64,000 nucleotides of DNA. It comes from UBA11740 sp033856915. GTDB taxonomy: Bacteria; Acidobacteriota; Blastocatellia; Pyrinomonadales; Pyrinomonadaceae. Within the stretch, counting starts at the first letter, position 1, and every line of letters starts with the position of its first letter. A model generated the notes under the pieces. It saw only the letters and a list, made by a program, of their open reading frames with translations. It did no database searches and was not told the DNA's origin. Location of the stretch: positions 28,140 through 92,139 of the forward strand of contig JAWVEB010000052.1 in assembly GCA_033856915.1 (NCBI GenBank), written 5' to 3'. The translations under genes and the position numbers were made by a program. Below are positions 8,794 to 16,685 of the stretch, piece by piece.

Positions 8794-9045
8794 AATGGTG
8801 CCACCCCTAAAACATACCCTTGTGGAAACCTTCGGCTGTCTTCATCCGATTCGGATTCACTGCTCGGGGGGGAGTAAATCACAAGTCAGAATAAGAATCT
8901 ATTAGACCAAAGTATCGGTCGATGCCTGGTATTGGTCGCGGTCGATACCGATACCAAAGTACGATAGACATCTGGCTTTGATTCGGCGCATTCTCGGTAA
9001 CTAGCGTTCGGTTGGATGAGAAAACGAGTTGCGAGTTCATAGCTA
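8794..9045. promoter_or_regulatory. Divergent intergenic region with an inverted repeat
   Basis: These 252 bases separate the P460-led operon from the response-regulator genes and must hold both promoters. Around 8918-8963 there is an imperfect inverted repeat (TATCGGTCGAT ... TCGATACCGATA), a plausible binding site for the neighbouring FixJ-type regulator. I did not identify promoter boxes with confidence. Confidence 0.4.
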
Positions 9046-9417
9046 ATGGCTACCCGTCCGTTAATAACAGTGGTTGATGACGACGAATCCGTGCGCGAGT
9101 CTTTGCCTGATTTGCTGAAGGAATTTGGTTTCGAGGCGCAAACGTTCTCGTCCGCTGAAGAGTTCCTGGCTTCTAAATCGATCGCGGAGACGAGATGTCT
9201 GCTTCTCGATGTGGCCATGCCGGGTATGACCGGGCCTGATCTACAAAAAGAGCTAACGCGTCGCGATCAATCAATCCCAATCGTCTTCATCACGGCCCAA
9301 CGAGATGAAGCGATTCGTCCACGTTTGATCGCCGAGGGCGCGGTGGACTGCCTGTTCAAGCCGTTTGAGGCTGCGGATCTCTTGCAGGCACTTAACACAG
9401 CGCTTCGAGCAAACTGA
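9046..9417 (+). CDS. Single-domain response regulator (receiver only)
   Basis: This 123-residue receiver domain has no output domain. The acidic pocket is D11-D13, the phospho-acceptor is D55 (LLLDVAMPG), the switch Thr is T83 (FITA) and the conserved Lys is K105 (FKPF). Such proteins relay phosphate or act by protein contact. The gene is followed after 26 bases by a full FixJ-type regulator, suggesting a shared signalling pathway. Confidence 0.92.
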   Translation: MATRPLITVVDDDESVRESLPDLLKEFGFEAQTFSSAEEFLASKSIAETRCLLLDVAMPGMTGPDLQKELTRRDQSIPIVFITAQRDEAIRPRLIAEGAVDCLFKPFEAADLLQALNTALRAN

Positions 9418-9443
9418 TCATTTCAACTTTTTGGCTGGACACG

Positions 9444-10109
9444 ATGTCACCATCAGCAAACTCGCAGCAGAAGCCGATTGTCTTTGTGGTTGACGACGAC
9501 ATTTCGGTACGCGAATCGCTGGAGTTGCTGATCAAATTTGCGGGCTGGCAGCCGGAGACGTTTGCTTCCGCAGGTGAATTTCTGGAGCACCCGCGCACAA
9601 CGATGCCAAGCTGTTTGGTGCTCGATATTTCGCTTCCGGACCTTAACGGTCTTGAGTTGCAGAAGCTGATCGCGTCCGACCGGACGGACATGCCAATCAT
9701 CTTCATTACAGGACATGGCGACGTTCCTATGACGGTGCAGGCGATGAAGGCGGGCGCCGTCGAATTCTTGACCAAGCCGTTTGATGACGAAGTGCTCCTA
9801 AATGCCATTCGACACGCCATCAGGCGCAGCGCCGCGGTGCTCGACGATCAGGCTGAAATAGCGGCGCTGCGCAGCAATTATGAATCACTAACGCCCCGTG
9901 AGCGGGACGTCATGAACTTGGTAGTTTCCGGTATGTTGAATAAACAGATCGGTATGAAACTTGGGATCAGTGAAATAACAGTAAAAGCTCACCGTGGAAA
10001 AATGATGCAAAGGATGAAGGCTGAATCGCTCGCTGACTTGGTCAAGACGGCAGTGAGACTAGGGCTCGCACCAGCGAGAAATCCATGGCATACGCCAACG
10101 GTCGACTAA
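9444..10109 (+). CDS. FixJ/NarL-type response regulator with LuxR HTH
   Basis: This 221-residue regulator has a receiver with D18-D19, phospho-acceptor D61 (LVLDISLPD), T89 and K111 (LTKPF). A linker leads to a LuxR-type HTH from about residue 150 (TPRERDVMNLVVSGMLNKQI, then SEITVKAHRGKMMQRM). It probably activates transcription when phosphorylated. It is co-oriented with the receiver-only protein and the hydrolase gene, and divergent from the P460/epoxide hydrolase/aldehyde oxidase operon, which is a likely target. Confidence 0.92.
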   Translation: MSPSANSQQKPIVFVVDDDISVRESLELLIKFAGWQPETFASAGEFLEHPRTTMPSCLVLDISLPDLNGLELQKLIASDRTDMPIIFITGHGDVPMTVQAMKAGAVEFLTKPFDDEVLLNAIRHAIRRSAAVLDDQAEIAALRSNYESLTPRERDVMNLVVSGMLNKQIGMKLGISEITVKAHRGKMMQRMKAESLADLVKTAVRLGLAPARNPWHTPTVD

Positions 10110-10140
10110 GGAATCCAAGACATTTTGAGGAGGACTTGAA

Positions 10141-10979
10141 ATGAGTGCGATCACAACAAAGGACGGAACGCAGATCTATTACAAGGACTGGGGCGAGGGA
10201 AGCCGGTTGTCTTCAGCCACGGCTGGCCGCTGTCGGCGGATGCCTTTGAAGATCAGATGTTCTTTCTGGCGCAGCGCGGTTATCGCTGTATCGCCCATGA
10301 TCGAAGGGGCCATGGGCGATCAAGCCAGCCATGGAATGGAAATGATCTCGATACCTACGCCGATGATCTGGCGGAGTTAACCCAGGCCCTCGAGCTGAAG
10401 GACGCAATTCACGTGGGTCACTCGACAGGCGGTGGCGAAGTCACGCGTTACCTCGGACGCCACGGAACCAAACGTGTGAGCAAAGCCGTTCTGATTGGCG
10501 CGATTCCACCGGTGATGGTGAAGTCGGAGTCAAATCCGGGCGGTACGCCGATCGAAGAGTTCGACAAACTTCGCTCGGCCGTGCAAGCGGATCGGTCGCA
10601 ATTCTTCAAAGATCTCAGCATGCCGTTCTACGGTTACAATCGTCCCGGGGCGAAGATTTCGGACGGCGTGCGCGAATCCTTCTGGTTGCAAGGGATGATG
10701 TGCGGCTTTCCAGGCGCTTACTTCTGCATCAAGGCATTTTCAGAAACGGATCTCACGGAAGATCTGAAAAAGATCGATGTCCCAACACTCGTTCTGCATG
10801 GCGATGACGATCAGATCGTGCCAATCGCAGACTCTGCGTTAATCTCGTCGAAGATAATTAAGAACGCCAAGCTTGTCATCTACCAGGGCGCGCCCCACGG
10901 CATGTGCACGACCCTAAAAGATAAGGTGAACGCAGAACTGTTGGCACTCTTCACAGACGAAAAATCGGCGGCGGCGTAA
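10141..10979 (+). pseudogene. Alpha/beta hydrolase (non-haem chloroperoxidase-like), frameshifted
   Basis: A normal start (MSAITTKDGTQIYYKDWGEG), preceded by GAGGAGG, runs into the wrong frame at about 10200. The remainder continues one frame over: FSHGWPLSADAFEDQMFF, RRGHGRSSQPW, the nucleophile elbow GHSTGGG, the acid region HGDDDQIVP, and the base in APHGMC. Adding one base near 10200 would give a continuous protein of about 279 residues, the usual family length. All catalytic residues are present. Members are cofactor-free hydrolases/perhydrolases. Either a recent frameshift or a one-base sequence error explains this. Confidence 0.85.
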
Positions 10980-11034
10980 GACAAGGTTCTGCGGTACTAG
11001 GATCATCAAAAAAGGTTTTCTATGAAGACGCTGC

Positions 11035-12729
11035 ATGAACGACACTTCTAACGCAACCCCTGAGAGTGCTTTAACGCCGCCGCCGGGAAGTACTCCCAGC
11101 GAGATGTTTCCCATTCTGACCTCCGCGCAACAAGCTCGCGTACTCGCACACGGCCGACGCCGGACCGTCGAACAGAACGAGATCGTCGTCGAACTCAATC
11201 AGCACGTTACGAAATTCTTCGTCGTGGTTAGCGGACAACTGCATATTCTGCAGGTCTCGGACAATCAGGAGCACCTCGTCGCCATTTGCAATCCGGGTAT
11301 GTACACCGGCGAACTGAACATGCTCTCGGGCCGGCGTGGACTTGTGCGCATACGCGCCGCTGAAAAATCAGAACTGATCGAAATCGAGCGCGAGGCTTTG
11401 CAGGCGCTGGTTGAGACCGACAGCGAACTCAGCGATATCTTTCTGCGAGCTTTCATCCTGCGTCGTCTGGAATTAATTGCGCGTGAAGTTGGTGACATCG
11501 TCTTAATTGGCTCAAGTCATTTGCTTGACACTCTTCGTATCAAGGAGTTTCTCACTCGCAACTACCAACCCTATTCCTACATCGATCTCGAGCGTGATGC
11601 CGAGGTTCAGGAAATACTCGATCGCTTTTCTCTTTCGATTGATGACCTGCCCGTTCTGATCTGTCGCGGCACCGCAGTACTGCGGAATCCAACCAATGAG
11701 GAAATCACCGGCTGCCTCGGATTCAACGAAGGAATCGATCAAGCGCATGTGCGCGATCTAATCATTGTCGGCGCAGGGCCGGCAGGTCTGGCAGCCGCTG
11801 TGTATGGAGCGTCAGAAGGTCTTGATGTCCTGGTGCTCGAATCAAATGCTCCGGGAGGTCAGGCGGGAGCGAGTTCGAAAATCGAAAACTATCTCGGCTT
11901 CCCTACCGGAATCTCGGGACACGAGCTCGCCGGTCGCGCCTACACGCAGGCGCAAAAGTTCGGCGTGCAGATGTTGATTGCCAAGGACGCGAAAGGCCTG
12001 GCTTGTGCTCGCCGGCCTTACGCGGTGTTGATTGGGAATGGGCAACACGTTCCTGCGCGGACGGTGGTGATTGCTTCGGGAGCGCAATACCGAAGACTTC
12101 AACTGGAAAATCTTTCGAAGTTTGAGGGTGCTGGTGTCTACTACGGAGCCACGCATCTGGAAGCGCAGTTGTGTGGCGGTGAAGAAATAGTTGTCGTCGG
12201 TGGCGGCAACTCTGCCGGTCAGGCGGCGGTCTTTCTGGCGCAAACGACCAGACGAGTCTATATGCTCGTTCGCGCGGACGGCTTGGCTAAAACAATGTCG
12301 CGCTATCTAATCCGCCGCATCGAAGAAACGCCGAACATAGAACTTCATACCAACACCGAAGTGGTGGCGCTGGAAGGAATCGACCACCTTGAACGCGTTC
12401 AGTGGCGCAACAATCAAACCGGCCAGACCGAGCCGCGCAACATTGCCCATCTGTTTTCGATGACCGGCGCGGTACCGAATTCTGCATGGCTCGGCGGTTG
12501 TGTTGAGTGTGATCAGGGCGGGTTTATCAAGACTGGCTCAGAACTCACGACGGAAGATTTGGCGAAAGCAAAGTGGCCTCTCTCTCGCCCGCCTTATTTG
12601 CTGGAAACCAGCTTGCCCGGCGTGTTCGCGGTCGGAGATATTCGTGGCGGCAATGTGAAACGGGTAGCGTCCGCCGTCGGTGAAGGTTCGATTGCGGTGT
12701 CGTTTGTACACCAAGTGCTCGCCGAATAG
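11035..12729 (+). CDS. Three-domain protein: cyclic-nucleotide-binding, thioredoxin-fold-like, thioredoxin-reductase-like flavoprotein
   Basis: This 564-residue protein has a cNMP-binding/Crp-type sensor domain (about 25-150) and a middle thioredoxin-fold-like domain (about 155-235, SSHLLDTLRIKEFLTRN) without a CxxC. The C-terminal part is a pyridine nucleotide-disulfide oxidoreductase module. Its FAD site is VGAGPAG (245-251) and its NADPH site is VVGGGNSAG (388 onward). Where thioredoxin reductases carry the redox CATC pair, this protein has GATH (371-374), so ordinary thioredoxin reduction is unlikely. The UBP zinc-finger gene follows after 9 bases, a pairing I recall from other bacteria. 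Its physiological electron acceptor is unknown. Confidence 0.88.
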   Translation: MNDTSNATPESALTPPPGSTPSEMFPILTSAQQARVLAHGRRRTVEQNEIVVELNQHVTKFFVVVSGQLHILQVSDNQEHLVAICNPGMYTGELNMLSGRRGLVRIRAAEKSELIEIEREALQALVETDSELSDIFLRAFILRRLELIAREVGDIVLIGSSHLLDTLRIKEFLTRNYQPYSYIDLERDAEVQEILDRFSLSIDDLPVLICRGTAVLRNPTNEEITGCLGFNEGIDQAHVRDLIIVGAGPAGLAAAVYGASEGLDVLVLESNAPGGQAGASSKIENYLGFPTGISGHELAGRAYTQAQKFGVQMLIAKDAKGLACARRPYAVLIGNGQHVPARTVVIASGAQYRRLQLENLSKFEGAGVYYGATHLEAQLCGGEEIVVVGGGNSAGQAAVFLAQTTRRVYMLVRADGLAKTMSRYLIRRIEETPNIELHTNTEVVALEGIDHLERVQWRNNQTGQTEPRNIAHLFSMTGAVPNSAWLGGCVECDQGGFIKTGSELTTEDLAKAKWPLSRPPYLLETSLPGVFAVGDIRGGNVKRVASAVGEGSIAVSFVHQVLAE

Positions 12730-12738
12730 AGGAGAGAC

Positions 12739-13008
12739 ATGGCTGAAGAGACTTGTTCGCATCTAAACGCGATTACCAAGGTCAAGCACCCGACGCGTCG
12801 GGAATGCGAGGAGTGCGTCAAAATCGGTGCCGGCTGGGTCCACCTGCGGACCTGTCAAACATGCCGTGCCACGCTTTGTTGTGACGACTCACCAAATCGC
12901 CACGCGACTAAGCACGCGCACGCGAGTGGGCATCCGGTGATTGCTTCGGCCGAACCGGGAGAGCGATGGTTATATTGTTATCCTGATGATGCGTTTGCGG
13001 AGTATTAG
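12739..13008 (+). CDS. UBP-type zinc-finger protein
   Basis: This 89-residue protein is a stand-alone zinc-finger-UBP domain with ligands in CSHL, CEEC, CQTC, CC, and the His cluster HATKHAHASGH. In eukaryotes the domain binds ubiquitin C-termini; bacterial versions are of unclear function. AGGAGAG precedes the ATG and the gene is almost certainly co-transcribed with the flavoprotein at 11035-12729. Confidence 0.88.
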   Translation: MAEETCSHLNAITKVKHPTRRECEECVKIGAGWVHLRTCQTCRATLCCDDSPNRHATKHAHASGHPVIASAEPGERWLYCYPDDAFAEY

Positions 13009-13169
13009 ATTTTGGTAAGGTTGATTGCGAACTCTCACTCCTGAACCAACTCGATAAATCCATTCAGAACTGTTCGAATGACCGCCGCCCTATACCATCA
13101 AGGATGCTGCGCCAGCACAATGCAATCCGTCAGGTTGCGGGAAACGGACACGCGTCCCTGCCTCGACAA

Positions 13170-13610
13170 TCACATCTTAGTTATCAGCCAAAGATCGACT
13201 GACAAGGCCCCACTTCCCTTAATAAGGACTGCCAGGAGCAGCGCCAGTAACAGTACGTGATACTCAATCCCCTCTCCTTTTTTTTCGCCAAACCAATTCA
13301 TTGTCCAGCCATTAGGCAAATGGAATATCAGGGCACCGGTAAAGATAATGAACAAACCACCAGCCGCGATTCTCCCCAAAAAACCAAAGATTAATGCGGT
13401 GCTTCCAAAGGACTGCCCGATGATAACCAACCAAGCAATGAATTTGGGAATCTTCTTGACCGACATTTCTTCAAGCGTTCCCTTGATTCCCACCCCGCCA
13501 AACCAACCAAAAAGTTTTTGCATTCCGAACGGCCAAATAATTATTCCGGCGACAGTCCTAAGGAAAGCGAAGACATGATCTGGGTCTGTTTGAAGAAGTG
13601 TTTTGATCAT
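13170..13610 (-). CDS. DoxX-family integral membrane protein
   Basis: This 146-residue protein has four predicted membrane segments and the DoxX signature near the N-terminus (LRTVAGIIIWPFGMQKLFGW). DoxX proteins are linked to quinone/thiosulfate or redox stress functions, but most members are uncharacterised. The gene is AT-richer than its neighbours and is convergent with the UBP gene. The 290 bases downstream of its promoter side (13611-13902) hold no gene I can support. Confidence 0.85.
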   Translation of the reverse strand: MIKTLLQTDPDHVFAFLRTVAGIIIWPFGMQKLFGWFGGVGIKGTLEEMSVKKIPKFIAWLVIIGQSFGSTALIFGFLGRIAAGGLFIIFTGALIFHLPNGWTMNWFGEKKGEGIEYHVLLLALLLAVLIKGSGALSVDLWLITKM

Positions 13611-13902
13611 AAGATCAGTACTGTAGACCCAGGCGAGCGATCCCGCGCTGGAAAGCTCGAGAACACCATCTCCGACGAGAAATCGTTGAAGAGACTGGTC
13701 AGCCTAAGAGGGAAATATTCCTTGGCAGCCCAAATATTTTGTTGGTCGTTGCCACGGGCGTCGTTACCTCCACTGGACCAGCATAACAATCGAGCCGGGG
13801 GCGTCTGGCATTGCTCCCAGCGACGCGATGGGTCGTGCAGCGCGGAGCTTTTCTCTAACAACCCTGTGGCCCGTGCTTGAATCAGTAAAGCAATGGCAGA
13901 CT

Positions 13903-14052
13903 CTACGTCCGTGTATTTAGAAACGTGCCTTCACTCAGCTCAGCGAACGCCTGTTGCAGTTGCTCTTGTGTGTTCATTACGATCGGCCCGTACCACGCCA
14001 CCGGCTCTTTAAGGGGCTCGCCCGATACGAGCAGAAACCGAATACTATCGAA
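13903..14052 (-). pseudogene. Pirin C-terminal remnant
   Basis: On the minus strand a frame ending at the TAG at 13903 reads FDSIRFLLVSGEPLKEPVAW, then YGPIVMNTQEQLQQAF and ELSEGTF. This is the end of the pirin C-terminal cupin domain, with its LLxSGxPLxEPVAWYGPIVMNT signature. The N-terminal three quarters of a pirin (about 230-290 residues) are absent. Instead the sequence runs back directly into the ferritin-like gene, so this is a decay product. Confidence 0.75.
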
Positions 14053-14088
14053 GCGGCGGCTTCCTCGTTCTTGGCAATCTGCATTAGC

Positions 14089-14399
14089 TTACTTATCTTC
14101 CGCGACCTTTTCGATTTTAGTAATATCCTCTTTGGTAAAAAAGTAAGTCCTCATGTGCTTGTTGAAGATGGGATTGATCCGCCGGAAGTATTCCAGCATC
14201 ATCATTGCGTGCTCGATTTCTCATCACGGTTGTGGAGGAGAATGTTGCGCAGTTGTTCGTCTTTGGTCGCCTCTGCGCGCTGGTTGTACCAATCGACGGC
14301 TTCCAACTCCTTCTGCACTGACTTTACAGCGCGCGAAAAGTTTAAAGCCGCATCGCTCATCTGTTCGTAGTCTTCATGCCATTCTGCGCTCGTAGCCAT
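14089..14399 (-). pseudogene. Encapsulated-ferritin-like (EncFtn) protein, frameshifted
   Basis: The first 58 codons encode a typical EncFtn start (MATSAEWHEDYEQMSDAALN, then KELEAVDWYNQR and LLHNRDE). The frame is then broken near 14224. In the next frame the protein continues IEHAMMMLEYFRRINPIFNK, then MRTYFFTKEDI, to the TAA at 14089. The HNRDE-EIEHA ferroxidase motif is split exactly at the lesion, consistent with one missing G. Restored length is 103 residues, normal for the family. No encapsulin shell gene is visible nearby. Confidence 0.8.
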
Positions 14400-14548
14400 A
14401 TATTAGTCTCCGTGAAGAATATTCGTTCACCAATAAAGGGGCGGCTAGTGATTCAAGTGTTCACTAGCGCGCCCAAGTCTTGTTGTGTGCCTCCGTGCGG
14501 ACAACACCCGGTGTGACGTCCACACCCTCAGGGCCTTGCCTCAGCGTT

Positions 14549-14920
14549 CTAAAGTGTTGGCATCTCATCTATCCCCTGAGCTGCTTCAATCGCGGCCTGA
14601 CATTCAGCATCATACTTCGCGCTCGGCATCGCCTTGAGTCGCTGCTCATCGATCGGTTTGCCGCAACGCGCACACTGCCCATAAGTTCCGTCCTCAATCC
14701 GGAGCAAGGCTTGATCGATTTCCTCGATCAGTTGCGCCTGGCGCCCACCAAGATTAAGGGCTGTAGACGCGTTAACGTCCAGCTCGGACATGTCCCCGCT
14801 GTCTCTCACGCCATCATCACCTTCAAGCGCAGTGGCCTGATCGGCACGTACGTCTTCAGCAGCCTGCCGCCGTTGTTCGAGCAGCAGGCTGCGAAAGTAG
14901 TCCAGTTTCTGTGTATCCAT
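14549..14920 (-). CDS. TraR/DksA-family protein with incomplete C4 zinc finger
   Basis: This 123-residue protein has an N-terminal coiled coil (residues 1-75, rich in Gln/Glu/Asp) followed by a DksA-type zinc-finger region YGQCARCGKPIDEQRLKAMP. The second Cys pair is reduced to one Cys (KYDAEC), so only three of four canonical ligands are present. DksA proteins bind the RNA polymerase secondary channel and modulate the stringent response; metal-independent variants are known. The upstream region (14921-15179) holds only a 44-codon ORF with no recognisable features. Confidence 0.85.
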   Translation of the reverse strand: MDTQKLDYFRSLLLEQRRQAAEDVRADQATALEGDDGVRDSGDMSELDVNASTALNLGGRQAQLIEEIDQALLRIEDGTYGQCARCGKPIDEQRLKAMPSAKYDAECQAAIEAAQGIDEMPTL

Positions 14921-15179
14921 TTAACTTTGCTTTCCTATCCGTCCGGTTAACTCCAGACATTTCATGGCTACGCTGAGGCTGCTTGTCCGATTCTTCCGCA
15001 CGACCTCAACTGAGCATGGAGCATGGCTGACAACCGACTTGCGCGACGCTGCCGAGGCCTTCATCGGGAAGGATTCTTCCTCTGACTCAAACAATTAACG
15101 AGCGGCACAGGTGAATCATTCGTTCAATCTCGCGATCAGATGGTCACGAATCCGCCCACAACCGATGCTCAACTCGAAT

Positions 15180-15518
15180 TCAATGCTTGTGTTCGCTCTC
15201 GACTTGCAGTCCTGCTTCAATCCAGTCTTGCTTGCCCTGATCATAATCGCGCACGTTTGTGTAACCCAGCGCCGCCAGTTCACGGGCAGCGTTTTCTGAT
15301 GCGTGTCAGGCAGGACTGGCACAATAAACTACGATGTCCGCCGCCTTGTCCGGTAGCAGCTTCGAAGCCAGGTGCGCAAGTTGATCTAGTGGCAAGTTGA
15401 TCGCGCCCGGCAGATGGGCATGATGGTAAGCCGTTTCCGGCAACGTTTCGACTAACAGAAACGGATCCTTTCGATCGATCTTCTGCTTCAAGTCATCTCG
15501 CGAGATTGTTTTGACCAT
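15180..15518 (-). pseudogene. Single-domain rhodanese with in-frame TGA at a cysteine position
   Basis: The frame from 15518 encodes a rhodanese (MVKTISRDDLKQKIDRKDPF, then LPGAINLP and IVVYCASPA). It meets TGA at 15306-15308 and then continues in the same frame as HASENAARELAALGYTNVRD, then GKQDWIEAGLQVE, to a final TGA at 15180. Full length would be 112 residues. Family members commonly have CxxxxC here, with the first Cys catalytic; the TGA replaces the second, one base from TGC. A nonsense mutation or base error is the simple reading. A selenocysteine reading is discussed among the findings. Confidence 0.75.
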
Positions 15519-15602
15519 CTTGCGTCCCTCATTGTTATATGGGTTTTAGCACGCCCAGCGTAGCACGTAATTCTTCGTTAGTCGTATCCCACCTTCCGAA
15601 AT

Positions 15603-15858
15603 CCAAACACCGAGTGAAGTCATTGAGAGTTGCCGGTGGGCCAGCAAATCTTGGGTTGCTACGATATTAATATGAGCGGACCAACGAGAGTGGACACTTT
15701 CGAGTATCACATCTGGAGTCTGACAGTTGCGCAGAGAGAATCTGCGGGACGTTTTGCGGGACGTTTCTAACGTTTGAAAATTGAGATCAAGAATTACTCA
15801 GCAAACTGGAGCGGGCGACGGGAATCGAACCCGTATTACCAACTTGGGAAGGTAAATA
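15603..15858 (+). repeat. Left diverged direct repeat of the B12 block
   Basis: This stretch resembles 32720-32990 in the same orientation. Shared words include GTTGCCGGTGGG, CTGACAGTTGCGCAGAGAG, GCGGGACG pairs, TTGAAAATTGAG, GAATTACT and the tRNA-Gly 3' part. The similarity stops inside the tRNA anticodon arm. The gene-free stretch 15519-16043 holds nothing else apart from a further GCGGGACGTCTTGCGGGACGT copy at about 15956-15978. Confidence 0.75.
15807..15858 (-). pseudogene. 3' part of tRNA-Gly (candidate attachment-site copy)
   Basis: On the minus strand this reads the anticodon arm (TTCCCAA loop), the T-arm (ACGGGTTCGATTCCCGT) and the acceptor 3' strand CGCCCGCTCCA of tRNA-Gly. The D-arm and acceptor 5' strand are missing. 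The anticodon stem contains a mismatch. The complete tRNA lies at 32936-33010, in the same orientation. A 3'-only tRNA copy is what a tRNA-targeted insertion leaves at its far end. Confidence 0.75.
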
Positions 15859-16043
15859 CAGCGCTCTTTATTTTCAACACTTACAAAATTGCTCAGAAAA
15901 AAACTGCGTGCATGCGCTGCATACCGTGCATGCATTGCCTGATTTGCGTACTGCTGCGGGACGTCTTGCGGGACGTTTCTATCATCCCTAATGTTCGCAA
16001 CCGGAGATTTGAGGCTTGCCTTTTGTGCTCGAAGTGAGCTTGA

Positions 16044-16685
16044 TCAATTGAAATAGATCCCACTCTCGCATACGCGATTGAGCGATTGCAGCACGGGATT
16101 AATACCATACCAATCAATGACGCTCAGACAGCCGTAACGTTGCGCGAGCCGCAGCCAGTTGCCTGTCGGCATCCCCAAGGCGCTCCCTATGATGGCGCGG
16201 CAAACGCCGCCGTGAGCGACTAGCGCTACCTCGCCGGTTCGATGAGTAATTAGCAACTGATCCAGCGCTCGTTGTACTCGCGTCGTAAAACCAGCAAACG
16301 ATTCACCACCAGGATACTCGAACGAAGCAGGATCGCTGAAAAGCTGTGCGATAAGTTCTGGTGCCTCGTCATGCAACGCGGCGAGCGTGTGGCTTTCCCA
16401 TTCACCCATGTCAATCTCACGCCATGCGGAGCTTTCTCGCACGTTCAAGTTGCTACGCTTGGCTATTATCTCCGCTGTTGTTCTCGCTCGTTGTAGATCA
16501 CTGCAATATATGGCCGACAGTTGCACCGTAGATAACACGTCCGCCAATTGGCGCGCCTGCTCCAATCCCTGGTCCGACAATGGAGTATCCGTCCGTCCGA
16601 GCAGTTTTCCGGATGCTGCTCCTTCCACTTCGCCGTGTCGAATCAGGTAGAGGCGCAGTCGCTCTTGAGTGCTCTTTTCATTCAT
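16044..16685 (-). CDS. cobC: Alpha-ribazole phosphatase, histidine phosphatase family
   Basis: This 213-residue phosphoglycerate-mutase-fold phosphatase has the RHGE motif at the start (LYLIRHGEVEG) and the second catalytic His in LVAHGGVCRAI. In B12 synthesis it removes phosphate from alpha-ribazole-5'-phosphate or from adenosylcobalamin-5'-phosphate. The position at the end of the cob operon, overlapping cobS by 4 bases, supports this over a generic phosphatase. Confidence 0.9.
   Translation of the reverse strand: MNEKSTQERLRLYLIRHGEVEGAASGKLLGRTDTPLSDQGLEQARQLADVLSTVQLSAIYCSDLQRARTTAEIIAKRSNLNVRESSAWREIDMGEWESHTLAALHDEAPELIAQLFSDPASFEYPGGESFAGFTTRVQRALDQLLITHRTGEVALVAHGGVCRAIIGSALGMPTGNWLRLAQRYGCLSVIDWYGINPVLQSLNRVCESGIYFN

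Noticed and set aside
14964..15098. 44-codon frame between the DksA-like and rhodanese genes
   Set aside because: No ribosome-binding site, no recognisable motif and very short.
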